Positions 20,435-33,737 of a stretch of DNA of 64,000 nucleotides are shown here, piece by piece. Source of the DNA: Tillandsia leiboldiana (taxonomy: Eukaryota; Streptophyta; Magnoliopsida; Poales; Bromeliaceae). The position numbers and the translations under genes were made by a program. The DNA is taken from the NCBI GenBank assembly GCA_029204045.2, contig CM055060.1:52287378-52351377 (forward strand), read 5' to 3'. The notes under the pieces are model-generated. The model ran no database searches. It was not told where the DNA came from and saw nothing but the letters and a program-made list of their open reading frames with translations. How positions within the stretch are numbered: the stretch's first letter is position 1; each line of letters starts with the position of its first letter.

Positions 20435-20805
20435 TAGCATAGGAACTGTACATTTTTATTTAAGACCCCTCAACTCTCGATTAATTAACTGCTAGTTGTT
20501 AATTAAGCTATTAAATTTAACAAAAGGTTTTAACTTGCCCACTAAAAAAAATTAAATTCAAAAAATCAAAAGTTAAGAAGGTTTCAACTTAAAAAATAAT
20601 AATAATAATAATAATAATTAAAGGTAAACTTCAATTTGCCTTTCAACGGCTTTGCATTTTTTTTTTATATTGCCACCCTGTAATTTAAAAAATATTAATT
20701 TATAAAAAATATTTATTAATTTTGTATTTTTACAAAAGTCGGGCACTAGTTTTTTTTATTACTGTAAATTTAGTTTGAATTGTTTAAAAATTAATCAGAA
20801 TATTT

Positions 20806-20807
<2 letters not shown>

Positions 20808-20836
<29 letters not shown>

Positions 20837-20838
20837 TT
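20808..20838. repeat. (TTTA)n microsatellite
   Basis: About eight TTTA units. Confidence 0.9.
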
Positions 20839-20924
20839 ATTTTTTTTCACTCAAGATTCGTTTTTCTCCTTCTCATGTTTTTGTCTCTCATTCTTTTTTC
20901 TAAACTCATCTCTCAGACCTCACC

Positions 20925-21130
20925 ACTATTGTCCCGCGCGTCGTTTAAGCCGCCGCCACCCGCCGCCACCCGCAAGAACGCCGGCCTTTGACGCCGTGCT
21001 CGCGTCCACGCATATTTGATCGGCACAACATCACGAGAATGAGTACGGTGAGAGTGGGGGTGGCTTCAAAGAGTAGCACTCCGGTAGGATACATGGCAGC
21101 GACAAGAACCGCGACTGCAAAACAAAATAT
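20925..21130. other. short GC-rich patch, unidentified
   Basis: It contains two CGCCGCCACC units and a GC-rich stretch unlike its flanks. No sustained frame or element ends were recognised. It may be a captured or degraded exon. Confidence 0.3.
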
Positions 21131-21380
21131 AAATATTAAAAAAATTAAAAATAAATAAAATAAATATTATTTTTTTGAGAAAAATATTTTGTATCGTTAC
21201 AAAAAAAAAAAAAAAAAAAAAAGTCAAAATAAAAAAAGAATGAAAAATAAGATGAACTTACACTATTTAAAAAAAAATATATAGCACTGTTTGAAAAATT
21301 ATACTTTTTAAATAACAATTATATTTTTTTAAACCAAATTTATATTATTTGAACAAAATTAATTACTTTAATTAATTAAT

Positions 21381-21800
21381 TTATTTATTTATTTTGGAAG
21401 TTTCAATTTTTGAAGACAACACAAACTTTTCTTCATTTTTTTTTTTCTTAAATTTTTTTGTGGATGAACAGAGGGACACGCTGCACGGCCGCTGCGACCC
21501 TCCCCAATCTGGCCACCCTTGCATGCCCCAGCGGCCCACCAGGTGCCCCGCCATCCTCATCTTATGCGACGTCCAAACTGCTACTGCAATGGACCCCCGC
21601 TGAAGAGCCGTCCATCCAGCTACTGCAATAGACCCCGCTGAAGTGCGGTCCATCCACGCCATGCCCTCACCCTCGGCTGTGAGTCCCTCTCTTCCTGCCA
21701 TCTGAGGTTCAGCTACTTGATCCAGAGTGTGAATAGGTGGAGTAGGTTGGGACATCCATTTGGCCAATGGCTACAGAAAGGTCATTTCCCAAGATGATTG
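21381..21800. other. GC-enriched segment with unrecognised minus frame
   Basis: A 128-codon minus frame (21767-21381) covers this segment. It includes an internal near-duplication: CTACTGCAATGGACCCCGC and CTACTGCAATAGACCCCGC, about 40 bp apart. The protein text is Trp/Met-rich and matches no family I know; its C-terminal part is Lys-rich low complexity. It is possibly a transposon or captured-gene remnant. I do not call it a gene. Confidence 0.3.
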
Positions 21801-21971
21801 GGCAAATAGAATCAAGAGAGATACTTGCATCATCTCCCAAAATGATTTTTTTTTTTTTTTTTTTTTCTTTTTATTTGCTTCTAAGTTTAGAGTTGTCTCC
21901 TCCATCAATCACCCTCTCAGAAAGGTGGAATGTGTTAGATGTATGCATTATAAATCAACCAAACATACGTG

Positions 21972-21997
21972 TATATATATATATATATATATATATT
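21972..21997. repeat. (TA)n tract, 26 bp
   Basis: Left flank of family A copy 6. Confidence 0.9.
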
Positions 21998-22004
21998 TAT
22001 TTAT

Positions 22005-22176
22005 GGAAAATGCTATGTGTACACCCCTTTCGGGGTGTACATCATACACCCCATCCATCTAAGGGTGGGGGTGTGATGATGGGTCACTTGATGTGACCCG
22101 TAAAAAGTATCGCCACCATTAAAATGGTGAAGGTGTATGATGTACACCCCTTCGGGGTGTACAGGTAGCATTGCTC
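22005..22176. mobile_element. MITE family A, copy 6
   Basis: 172 bp, GGAAAATGCTATGTGTACAC to GTACAGGTAGCATTGCTC. The core GTCACTTGATGTGACCCGTA and CCACCATTAAAATGGTG is well preserved. It is flanked by TA on the left and by TTTA-rich DNA on the right. Confidence 0.85.
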
Positions 22177-22819
22177 TTTATTTATTTATTTTAGAATATA
22201 AATTTATATTTAATATTTTATATTATAAATTTAATTTAATTTTCATTTTTATTCATATTATGTATATATTTATAAATTATTTTAAAAATTAATAAAATAA
22301 TATATTTTCAAGAGTTAAGAATTTGAGATATGTATCATTAGTGATTAATTATTAAATACTATGAATCATTACGGAAACAGTGATTGACCCGATGAGATTG
22401 GTTCACAGATCGCTTTTCTTTTAGGATAGGCGAATTTTAAGTCAACAGTGTTGGAACACTGCAGCGAATGTCCAGATAATTGTTGGAGAATAAGAATGCC
22501 GAACGTGACCAACACGAGAAGTCACTTGAATGTCTATTCACTCGTAAGTAGAGGTGTCAACGAGCCGAACACGAGCGAGCTGGGGTCGGCTCATGTTCGA
22601 CTCGTTTAATAAATGAGCCGAACACGAGCTGGCTCGTTTAAATATCGAGCTGAAAAATTCGGCTCGTTTATTAACGAGCCGAACACGAGCTGGCCCGCGA
22701 ACAACAAGTTTGATTTTCATTCCTACTATTAGATGTATAGTTGAAAGAAAATTAAAAAATTAAAATTTTAATCTAATAATTAAAATTTGCAAAAAATTGA
22801 TAGCTTTAAATTTAAATAG

Positions 22820-22821
<2 letters not shown>

Positions 22822-22893
<72 letters not shown>
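22822..22893. repeat. (TA)n tract, 72 bp
   Basis: Inside the hAT-type element, left of the nested MITE. Confidence 0.95.
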
Positions 22894-22895
<2 letters not shown>

Positions 22896-23065
22896 AAAAT
22901 GCTATGTGTACACCCGTAAGGGGTGTACATCTCACACCCCCACCCATCTAAGGGTGGAGGTTTGATGATGGGTCACTTGATGTGACCCGTAAAAAATATC
23001 GCCACCATTAAAATGGTGGAGATGTATGATGTACACCCCTTCGGGGTGTACATGTAGCATTGCTC
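22894..23065. mobile_element. MITE family A, copy 7 (nested)
   Basis: 172 bp, GGAAAATGCTATGTGTACAC to GTACATGTAGCATTGCTC, with TA tracts on both sides and the hAT-type element outside. This gives the order of events: hAT insertion, then the TA tract, then the MITE. Confidence 0.85.
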
Positions 23066-23092
23066 TATATATATATATATATATATATATAT
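23066..23092. repeat. (TA)n tract, 27 bp
   Basis: Right flank of the nested MITE. Confidence 0.9.
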
Positions 23093-24399
23093 TCGAGTTG
23101 TTATCGAGCCGAACACGAGCGAGCTGACCTCAGCTCGTGTTCGGCTCGTTTATTAAACGAGCTGAAAAATTCGGCTCGTGTTCGGCTCGTTTACTAAACG
23201 AGCGATTCGATCTCGAGCTCATTTCGAACCGAACACGAGCTGGCTCGCGAACAGCGAGCTGGATTGCCACCCCTACTCGTAAGTGACTTAATCGATATTG
23301 CAGTTGTGTGATTTATCCTTTGACCTGCGGTGCCTCGATTATTCATAATGGAATTACTATAATTTGACTGTATATACACTTGGTTCCTAACCATTTGGGT
23401 CTTTGCGGTACATATTGGCTGTAATAGATTCGTGATAGGAGTAGAGTGTATATCTATATAGAATCTATTGCTCTCGGTAGATAAGTGAGTTAGTTTTATT
23501 GTGATTTATGAAACCGTGTTTAGAAGATCTTGGCCGGGATAAAATAAATAACGAAAAGGACTTATGATATTATAAACTCGAATCGAATAAATTTGATATA
23601 TGACAGACGGCGAGGTACGAGCAATTCCATGACTTCAATCTAGTTGGAACTCTTGATAGAAGAATTGCATCACACGCTAACTGTACTTAGAGATTTAGTA
23701 TTCTATTCTACTACAATGTCACTACATGTTGTTAGGCGTCGTTAGTGGATTGTGGGACTCACAAGAATTATTTGAATGATCGATAATTTTTATTGTGCTA
23801 CGTTGGAATTGTTCTGACCCACTGAAAAAAGTTTCAGTGATATTGTTGATGGTGATCACAATATATCTTACTACCAAACAGAATAGAATTTATGAGGTCA
23901 CACACATAAGAGGTTATCACTGATCGGATAGCTAGATCGTGATTTTAAAAATCGCTTGAGAACTTAATTATCAATATGCTGATAATTGAACTAATTTGTA
24001 ATTACAAATTAGGAATATTAAAGTGCAAATTCTGCAATAGAGGATTTACTAATAGTTAGTGAGTTATAAGAGAACTTAAGTGCAAATATTATATTATTGA
24101 TTTGATTTGTTCAAATTAGGATTGAGTTCAAGTCGAATTAAATTAAAATTTAATCGATTGAACCGATTAAGAATCAGATAAATTTAAATCTAATTTTAAT
24201 TTAATCTTAATGATTATAAAAGATATTATAAATATCCATTTTATACACATGAGAGTTTTAAGAAAACTCTAGTCGCCATCTCTTTCCTTATTTTTCTCTT
24301 TTCTAAATTCATCTTTTCTAAATATTCATGATAAAAAATAAAATAAAATAAAATTCTTTGCAAGAGAGCTAGCATCTCGGTGAGAATTTCTATCACATC

Positions 24400-24600
24400 A
24401 ATAAACTCGTGTGGATACTTGTAGAGGCTGGACGCATGTGCTGTTTCAAAAGAATCAAATTTCATGATTATCACATTCTCACGCGAATCAAATTTCACGA
24501 TTATTACATTCTCGTGTGGATATCTGTAGAGGCGGGGTGCGTGTGCTGCTTCAAGATAATCAAATTTTACGATCCTCATATTGCGGTGTATATCTTCCTG
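24400..24600. repeat. imperfect direct repeat, about 106 bp apart
   Basis: CTCGTGTGGATACTTGTAGAGG then GTGTGCTG-like text occurs near 24405 and again, diverged, near 24511. Both are followed by AATCAAATTT. It may be a duplicated piece of an LTR leader. Confidence 0.5.
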
Positions 24601-24832
24601 CGTAAAGGTGAAGATTAAAATTTTCTTTTCTTTTTAATCTTAAATACATGAGGAATTATATTTTGTATGGTTTATAAGATGGAATCTCTAGTTTTGAAAT
24701 TTAATTTTATTTATTTATTTTTCTCGCTGTGTTTTATCTTACGGAATATTTTAAGAGAATGCTGAGAAGGGATCTAAAACATTTGTTTTAGCTTGTTTTT
24801 ATATAATCATATTGTGATAAAGAATATAAAAT

Positions 24833-25045
24833 GTCAATATTTAATTCCTAAAGTAGGATTCTGCATGTGGGTTCCAAAGAATCAATGCTTAAAATGATTG
24901 AAATGCATAGTCATATAGAAATGCTTAAACAAACGTGGACAAATTCCAATTAACTCGTTCTTTTTGTCCAATATTTAATTGTATTTTAATGCAGTGGAGG
25001 TTGAGTGCAAGTTTAAGAAAGATTTAAGTGTTAGTTTGAGTGCAA
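24833..25045 (+). repeat. duplicated block shared with 1836-1975
   Basis: TAAAGTAGGATTCTGCATGTG and TTTTAATGCAGTGGAG occur in both places. This copy has about 70 extra bp between the two blocks and an additional TTTGAGTGCAAGTTTA repeat at its end. Confidence 0.75.
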
Positions 25046-25238
25046 GTTTAGTTGCTTGTCTTATATATAATATTGTTTTTTAATATTCTAAAATTTTGTA
25101 TAATTATGTGAAAGAAATGCAATGAAACTAACTATAACTATTTAGTCTGTAACTCTGATTGAATAGAGCGACTTATTAAACTTTTCGATAAAGTTTAGAA
25201 AATGTTATTACCAAATAAGATGCTCAGAAATTTGTTTG

Positions 25239-25239
<1 letters not shown>

Positions 25240-25319
<80 letters not shown>
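25240..25319. repeat. (TA)n tract, 80 bp
   Basis: Left flank of family B copy 1. Confidence 0.95.
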
Positions 25320-26910
<1,591 letters not shown>

Positions 26911-26919
26911 TATAGACCT

Positions 26920-27545
26920 GATAAATAGATGGATTGGGTAATCCGCACACGGGGTATTATACTCGCAAATTGTGTAGATTTTATCCATAAATTTTTGAAT
27001 AGTTAACATTTTTATATATACGTACGTACCGCCGATAGTTAACATTTTTATCTATACTGACCGGTAAGTTCAAACATAAAATATAAAATACATAATTTTT
27101 AAAAATATAACATAACTTATTTAAAATATCACAATAAATAATAAATAATATAAAATATTTAAATACATAAATTATATAATATAAAAATAAATTATCATCC
27201 TAAATTTTTGTGATTAAAAATTAATAAAATTTTTATAATTATAAAATCAAATATCATGAAGATAAATTACAAAAACTCAATCCACAACCATAATTTTAAT
27301 AGTTGATTTTCTTGATTTCGATCAACAATAGCACCACAAGATCAAATATGAGAAGACAGAGCAGTACGAGAGGTGGACACAAGATGAAATTAAAATTATA
27401 ATTTTTAAAAATATATAAATATATAAATAAAAATAATATATATTTTAAATTACAAAATATATGCAGATATCTGTGGATATCCGCGGATTGCCCAAAATAT
27501 TTACAACTAAATAAATATTCATCTATTTTATTCATAAATTTTTTG
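26920..27545. mobile_element. possible hAT-type MITE with imperfect ends
   Basis: Left GATGGATTGGGTAATCCGC and right GGATATCCGCGGATTGCCCA are partial complements, a pattern seen in plant hAT-type non-autonomous elements. I could not define ends or a target duplication. Confidence 0.3.
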
Positions 27546-27577
27546 TGCATATCAACCAAATGTACAAATAACATTTT

Positions 27578-27863
<286 letters not shown>

Positions 27864-27905
<42 letters not shown>
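27864..27905. repeat. (TA)n tract, 42 bp
   Basis: Shared boundary between family A copy 8 and the foldback element that follows. Confidence 0.95.
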
Positions 27906-27908
<3 letters not shown>

Positions 27909-28148
27909 TTGGGCTGGAATGCTATTGATAGCACCAACCCAACTTTGCCACCCATTTTGTAGCCATTGGATCGCATTGAGATCCGTGTAGACTCTTTAAA
28001 GAAAAAAAGAGAAAAAAAAAAGTAAAAAGAAAAAGTAAAAAGTTTTTTTTTTAATTAAAGGGCTTGCACGAATCTCAATGCAATCCAATGGCTACAAAAT
28101 GGGTGGCAAAGTTGGGTTGGTGCTATCAATAGCATTCCAGCCCAACTC
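27906..28148. mobile_element. MITE family D, foldback element
   Basis: 243 bp between TA tracts. The arms of about 90 bp are near-perfect complements: GAGTTGGGCTGGAATGCTAT on the left and ATAGCATTCCAGCCCAACTC on the right, continuing through CAAAATGGGTGGCAAAG. The loop is A/T-rich (GAAAAAAAAAAGTAAAAAG). The outer tips resemble family B, so D may be a B derivative. Confidence 0.85.
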
Positions 28149-28164
28149 TATATATATATATATA
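28149..28164. repeat. short (TA)n tract
   Basis: 16 bp of TA separating families D and B. Confidence 0.8.
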
Positions 28165-28398
28165 ATTAGGCTGGAATACTATCGATAGCACCAAATAATT
28201 GGTGCTATCAAGTTTTCAGTCGTTGGATAAAAAAATATGCGGTTGAGATTATAGTGGTTTCCTAAAATTTTTACTATTCAACCAGCCACCTAGTAAACCC
28301 TAGGGGACCACTATAATTCCAACCGCATATTTTTTCATCCAACGGCTAAAAATTTGATAGCACCAATAACTTGGTGCTATCGATAGTATTCCAGCCTA

Positions 28399-28401
<3 letters not shown>
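28165..28401. mobile_element. MITE family B, copy 2
   Basis: Left GGCTGGAATACTATCGATAG and right CTATCGATAGTATTCCAGCC are exact complements. It shares the ATTATAGTGGT and GACCACTATAATTCC blocks. The 3' neighbour is a long TA tract. Confidence 0.85.

Positions 28402-28474
<73 letters not shown>
28402..28474. repeat. (TA)n tract, 73 bp
   Basis: Right flank of family B copy 2. The text after it begins the 4120-type duplicated block. Confidence 0.95.
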
Positions 28475-28477
<3 letters not shown>

Positions 28478-29242
28478 GGATCTTTCTAGTATATTCCATC
28501 ATAAATCAATCAATAATTTGCCCAATTTTTTCCAGTCAAAAATAAATTCCATAAGAATGTTCGCTGACTGACCCATTTTTAGCCATTCAATACAAAACTG
28601 TTCTCTAGAAACTTCATTTTAATGAATTCAGTTATTTTCAGTTATTCACCTAGAAGATTTGAATTCAAAGCCCACATGCATCTTATCAAGTACTCTTTAC
28701 TTGGACTAAAACTCAAAATAAAAATAAATAATGCTATCCTTACATTCAAAATTGAATGCACTATTTACATTCTATTTATTTCAGATATATTCCTTATTTA
28801 AAATATCCAAAAAGTATTTTTCATTAAAGATATCTAAGATGCATAATTTACAGAAATAAATTGTCTGATCATTAATTATAATTATTAATTTTAGAAGTTT
28901 GAGTTATTAGAAAGATATAATAAATTTTTTTAAAACAATACATATACAATATTTACGGACCTCAATTGTAACTTTGAACAAACTTTCGTACTTTTGAACG
29001 TGATTGGGCCCAATTCGATCTCTTGCTATTTTGAAAGTGAGTACGTCCTATATGACTTTTCACCACAAAATAGTATGCCGATTCTTTAAGCCAACACAAA
29101 TTATGTTGCATCTATATTTGGAATTTAAATTTCAAATCTGAACAATTATTTAGAGCAATTAGTTGTCATTTTTCTTGCTGAGCTACGAGATTTAGATTAC
29201 GAATATCACTCATTAGTTGCCATTTAAATGCTTGATGCTTTC

Positions 29243-29247
<5 letters not shown>

Positions 29248-29323
<76 letters not shown>
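29248..29323. repeat. (TA)n tract, 76 bp
   Basis: Starts just where similarity between units 1 and 2 of the segmental duplication ends. Confidence 0.95.
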
Positions 29324-29326
<3 letters not shown>

Positions 29327-29541
29327 CGGTTACTATGCTATCGGTAGTATCAAGTATTTGGTGCTCTTAAATTTTCTATCCTTAGATTAACCCTTTTGAT
29401 TATTTTCATCCGTTAGATTTTACTATTTTTCAACCATCCATTAAACCGAAGGAGCCCACTATCATCTCAATCACACATCTCTTAATTCAACGGTTAAAAA
29501 CTTAATAACACCAATAATTTTTTACTATTAATAGTATTCCA

Positions 29542-29542
<1 letters not shown>
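29324..29542. mobile_element. MITE family B, diverged copy
   Basis: 219 bp between TA tracts. The left end GTTCGGTTACTATGCTATCG is altered; the right end is ATTAATAGTATTCCAG. It shares the CACTATCAT and ACGGTTAAAAACTTAATA blocks. Confidence 0.65.

Positions 29543-29594
<52 letters not shown>
29543..29594. repeat. (TA)n tract, 52 bp
   Basis: Between two MITEs. Confidence 0.95.
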
Positions 29595-29599
<5 letters not shown>

Positions 29600-29795
29600 G
29601 CGCTCTTATATTTTTAAAAATATAAAGTCATTGATGCTTGAATTAAGAAATGTGTGGTTAGGATGATAGCGATCCCCTAGAATTTAGTGGGTGGTTGGTT
29701 GAATAGTAAAAATTTTAATGGACCACTATAATTCCATCCGCGCATTCTTTCATCCGAAGTCTGAAAATTTGGTAGCGCCAATTGCTTAGCGGGAT
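29595..29795. mobile_element. MITE related to families B/C, diverged
   Basis: 201 bp between TA tracts. It contains AAATGTGTGGTTAGGATGATAG and ACCACTATAATTCC but has eroded ends. Confidence 0.5.
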
Positions 29796-29843
<48 letters not shown>

Positions 29844-30032
29844 TTTGTATACTTTTAAAAGAATAAGCCTAACTATGCTTGTAAATATTTTACCATTGGA
29901 TTTGTATTGAAATTTATGTAATTGTATTTTTTTTTTCTCTCTCTTTAGTTGACTTTACAATTGCACAAATCTCAATGCAAATCCAATGGTAAAAAATTCA
30001 CGAGTTTGACTTGTTCTTTTAAAAGTATACAA

Positions 30033-30073
<41 letters not shown>
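29796..30073. mobile_element. foldback MITE with (AG)n and (CT)n in its arms
   Basis: A TA tract (29796-29812), then (AG)n to 29838, then TAGAGTTTGTATACTTTTAA; the far side mirrors this with TTAAAAGTATACAAGCTCTA followed by (CT)n to 30073. The inner arms also pair (CCATTGGATTTG with CAAATCCAATGG). The middle is T-rich. The complementary microsatellites are therefore part of the inverted repeat. Confidence 0.7.
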
Positions 30074-30078
<5 letters not shown>

Positions 30079-30251
30079 TCTACCCTTAGATCAAGCCCTT
30101 TGATCATTTTCACCCGTTAAATTTTATTATTTCCCAACCACCTATTAAACCCAAGATGCCCACTATCATCACAACCACATATCTTTTAATTCAAGGATTA
30201 AAAACTTAATAGTACCAATGATTTGGTACTATTAATAGTATTCCAGCCTAG

Positions 30252-30252
<1 letters not shown>
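30074..30252. mobile_element. MITE family B, right part only
   Basis: It begins without the left end and finishes ATTAATAGTATTCCAGCC before a TA tract. It shares CCCACTATCATCACAACCAC. Truncated by the foldback element to its left. Confidence 0.6.

Positions 30253-30334
<82 letters not shown>
30253..30334. repeat. (TA)n tract, 82 bp
   Basis: Left flank of family B copy 3. Confidence 0.95.
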
Positions 30335-30899
<565 letters not shown>

Positions 30900-30925
30900 T
30901 CACACTCTCTCTCTTTCTCTCTTCT

Positions 30926-30950
30926 TATATATATATATATATATATATAT
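30926..30950. repeat. (TA)n tract after a CT-rich stretch
   Basis: A CT-rich run (about 30895-30925) followed by TA. Confidence 0.85.
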
Positions 30951-31435
30951 TGGAGTTTTTATACTATAATCTTATTTTCGATTTTAGAGTGTTCAAATCA
31001 ACTATAGGGTATATGTTCTTCGAATATAGGGTATATGTTCTTCGAAAAAAATTTTATAATTTTTCGACATATTTTACTTTATGATCAAATCATTTCAAAA
31101 TTATTAATTTTTAATCGGTACTATAGTGACTTTGCAGTTTAACAGTGTAAAAAAATTTAAATTTATTCAAATTTTGATAGAAAATATTTTAAACTATTTA
31201 AATTAAAATCAGCATTCTTGATCTTCAATTCAAAATATCTATCCTTAAATTTTAAAGATTGTTCAATCTTCATAATTCATTTTGACATGATTACTTATTA
31301 ATTAGTAAATGACGTCGAAAAAAGTAAACTTTTATTTTTAAAACTTCATATATCTTAAATCATATTTAATGATGTGAATCGTTGATTTGAATATTCTAAA
31401 ATTAAAAATAAAATTATAATATAAAAGCCTAACAC
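30951..31435. other. AT-rich intergenic DNA, no gene
   Basis: A short tandem copy of GGGTATATGTTCTTCGAA at 31007-31045 is the only structure noticed. Confidence 0.45.
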
Positions 31436-31445
31436 TCTCTCTCTC

Positions 31446-31471
31446 TATATATATATATATGTATATATATA
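31446..31471. repeat. (TA)n tract, 26 bp
   Basis: Left flank of family A copy 9, preceded by a short CT run. Confidence 0.9.
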
Positions 31472-31640
31472 GGAAAATGCTATGTGTACACCCGTAAGGG
31501 GTGTACATTTCACACCCCCACCCATCTAAGGGTGGGGGTGTGATGATGGGTCACTTGATGTGACCCGTAAAAAATATCGCCACCATTAAAATAATGGAGA
31601 TGTATGATGTACACCCCTTCGGGGTGTACATGTAGCATTG

Positions 31641-31643
<3 letters not shown>
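31472..31643. mobile_element. MITE family A, copy 9
   Basis: 172 bp, GGAAAATGCTATGTGTACAC to GTACATGTAGCATTGCTC, with TA tracts at both borders. Confidence 0.85.

Positions 31644-31672
<29 letters not shown>
31644..31672. repeat. (TA)n tract, 29 bp
   Basis: Right flank of family A copy 9. Confidence 0.9.
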
Positions 31673-31674
<2 letters not shown>

Positions 31675-32220
31675 GATTCATATAATTAATGCATAATCAA
31701 TGTAAAGTAAAATGTGAGGTGATGAAACTGTGGATGCCCTAGTCCAAGTTGGCTTAGAAGTTTTTTCTACGTGGCCATGGACCCAATGCAGCACTTAAAA
31801 TGTAATTGATTAATAGTTTCGCAATCAATCGATCCGTCGAAATCGCTAGGGCAATCAATCTCTACCATCGATGTGATTGGAGGGCTAGGATCATCTAGTG
31901 GAATGAATAATTGAATTTACTGGATCAAAATTTAATTTATAGCATACCAAAAAAAAAAAAAGAAAAAAATCGCAGGCCGTATTTTGTAGAACAATAGAAG
32001 TACATATTGGAACGTCGGATATTGATTATTTTGAATTTCAAGGCTAAATTTTGTACGATTTAGATAACTCATCATATTAAAATTTTGATTTTGATTAACA
32101 TAAACAGATTTGATGCTTCGAAAAATATAAACGACTAAAATTTTTACTTTTAAATAATTTAATATAAACGGTTGAGATGAATTTGGTGGAATGGGGTGAT
32201 CTGTTGTTGCATCAATTGAT
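31673..32220. other. intergenic DNA, no gene recognised
   Basis: Moderately AT-rich. A 137-codon minus frame (32345-31932) has no recognisable similarity and ends in a Phe run caused by poly-A, so I do not call it. Confidence 0.4.
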
Positions 32221-32500
32221 ACCGATCGATGGATACAGATGACAAAGATTCTGCCATTACTTGAAGTTAGGAACAAGGGGTATTTTTGTAAATTCACTCC
32301 CTCCCAATATCCTATTTGCCACCGATCGATGGATACAGATGACAAAGAGTCTGCCGTTACTCGAAGTTAGCAACAAGGGGTATTTTTGTAAATTCACTTT
32401 CTCCCAATATCCTATTTTGGCAAAAAAAAAAAAAAAAAAAACGGGAAGCTAGCAATAAGGGTTTTTTTGTAAATTCATATCTCCCAATTTCTCATTTCCA
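32221..32500 (+). repeat. tandem repeat, 100-bp period
   Basis: ACCGATCGATGGATACAGAT starts at 32221 and again at 32321; both units carry AACAAGGGGTATTTTTGTAA and CTCCCAATATCCTATTT. A third partial unit from about 32445 keeps AAGGGTTTTTTTGTAAATTCA and CTCCCAATTTC. Confidence 0.85.
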
Positions 32501-32532
32501 TATCCTATTTTATTTGCATTTTTAAATAATAA

Positions 32533-32535
<3 letters not shown>

Positions 32536-32574
<39 letters not shown>
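32536..32574. repeat. (TA)n tract, 39 bp
   Basis: Just outside the LINE target site. Confidence 0.9.
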
Positions 32575-32579
<5 letters not shown>

Positions 32580-32604
32580 TTAAATAGTAAATTATTTTCT
32601 TCCT

Positions 32605-33737
32605 TTTTTTGAGAAAAGACAGCATGCTGCCGCTTCATTCATAGGGGGGATGAATTTACCTACAAACCAGAGGCAACTAGGCCTCAGACCGAGGGGCCCG
32701 AAAGGGGGAAAAAAAAGGGGGAGAGGGAGAGGGGGGAGAGAAAAGGCAGATACAGACCTAGGGACAAAACGCGGGCCACTGAGACCGGCAGAGCCGGATC
32801 GCAGCGAGCAAAGCGCGGTAAGTACGGCATCTATTGTCGAAGACTCTTCGATTTCTTTCAAGCCAAACCTCCCACCAAATGGACGCAATGGTGATTAGAG
32901 CCTTCTTGCCCCAAGCCCCTCTCTTGAGGGAGTAAGCCCCCCACAGCCCGTTGGCGGTCGCGTGGCTGCGAATCTCCCTCTTGTTGGGGAGCAGGGTTTC
33001 AAGCAAGGATCGGGCACAGGTACAGGAGAGGAAGAGATGGTCGGCGGTTTCAGCGGGTCCAAGGCAGATGGGGCAGTGGGTGGGCCCGGTCCAATTCCTC
33101 TTTTGGAGGATGTCCCTGGTGAGAACCCGCTTACGGAGCACCAGCCAGATGAAGATTTTAACCTTCAAAGGGATCTTGCTGCTCCAGATCGTGATGAACC
33201 GATCATCAATTTCCCCACTATCTTGAAGGAAACAGTACGCGGATCTGACGGAGAAGGTCCCGGAGGAGGTCCAGCGCCACCTAAACTCGTCCTTGCTGTC
33301 AGTGAGGTGAAGATGGGCGGTAGCCTCGAGTAGGTCTGGGGTAGCGTCCGCTGTGCCTACGGGACCCCCCTCAAGGCCCTCCAGAATTCTCCCCCAGTTC
33401 CAGCCGTCTGGGCCAAAGCAGTCGGCCACACGAAGATGCTTATTGGTAATCGACTCGAAGGTGCGCGGAAACTGGGTTGAAAGGGGCGAGTTCCCAGCCC
33501 AGATGTGACCCCAGAAGTCAGTCCTGGTCCCGTCTCCCACCAAAAGGGTCGTCCCGCACTTGAATATATCCCTCGTTCGCAGCACACTTCTCCACCAGGG
33601 GGAGAGTGGTCGAAATGAGGACCCCTCGCTCAGCGGTTCTCTGCGGCGATAGTAAAGTCTCTTGACCAGGGGTTCCCAAGCCGGCGGCTCCGGAGATAGG
33701 AATCTCCACCACCACTTAGCGAGAAGTGCCAGGTTGA
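32605..33737 (-). mobile_element. 5'-truncated LINE (L1-type)
   Basis: Flanked by a 16-bp target duplication AAATTATTTTCTTCCT at 32589-32604 and 33738-33753. The 3' end on minus reads AAGCGGCAGCATGCTGTCTT, then TTCTC and an A run, typical of plant LINE tails. The coding part retains only the C-terminal portion of ORF2; the endonuclease and reverse transcriptase core are missing. This is a standard 5'-truncated insertion. Confidence 0.88.
32758..33737 (-). pseudogene. LINE ORF2 C-terminal part with zf-RVT domain
   Basis: An open minus frame runs from 33795 to a stop at 32758 (345 codons), but the first 19 or so codons are target-site DNA and the LINE part starts near NLALLAKWWWRFL. The text fits the region after the reverse transcriptase of plant L1-type elements, including WSSKIPLKVKIFIWLVL and a zinc-finger-like HCPICLGPAETADHLFLSC, the zf-RVT domain. 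The frame is intact, so the insertion is fairly young, but there is no reverse transcriptase and no promoter. A frameshifted second copy is at 48911-49466. Confidence 0.85.

Larger units (their letters stand above)
22549..23275. mobile_element. hAT-type non-autonomous element with nested MITE
   Basis: Terminal inverted repeats are TAGAGGTGTCAA on the left and TTGCCACCCCTA on the right (TAGGGGTGGCAA on minus), flanked by a perfect 8-bp target duplication CTCGTAAG at 22541-22548 and 23276-23283. Both features are typical of hAT elements. Inner parts repeat CGAGCCGAACACGAGC in direct and inverted forms at both ends. A (TA)n tract with a family A MITE (22894-23065) sits in the middle. No transposase is present. 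Confidence 0.85.
22440..24640. mobile_element. possible LTR-retrotransposon remnant (non-coding)
   Basis: This region is less AT-rich than its surroundings and has the style of monocot LTR or large non-coding retroelement sequence, for example GGACTCACAAGAATTATTTG and GAGGTCACACACATAAGAGG. No PBS, polypurine tract or coding domain was found. The hAT-type element at 22549-23275 is inserted in it, leaving an 8-bp duplication. This is a recognition by style only. Confidence 0.35.

Noticed and set aside
21381..21767. 128-codon minus frame as a gene
   Set aside because: No recognisable domain, a Lys-rich low-complexity C-terminus and an internal duplication. It is reported only as an unidentified segment.
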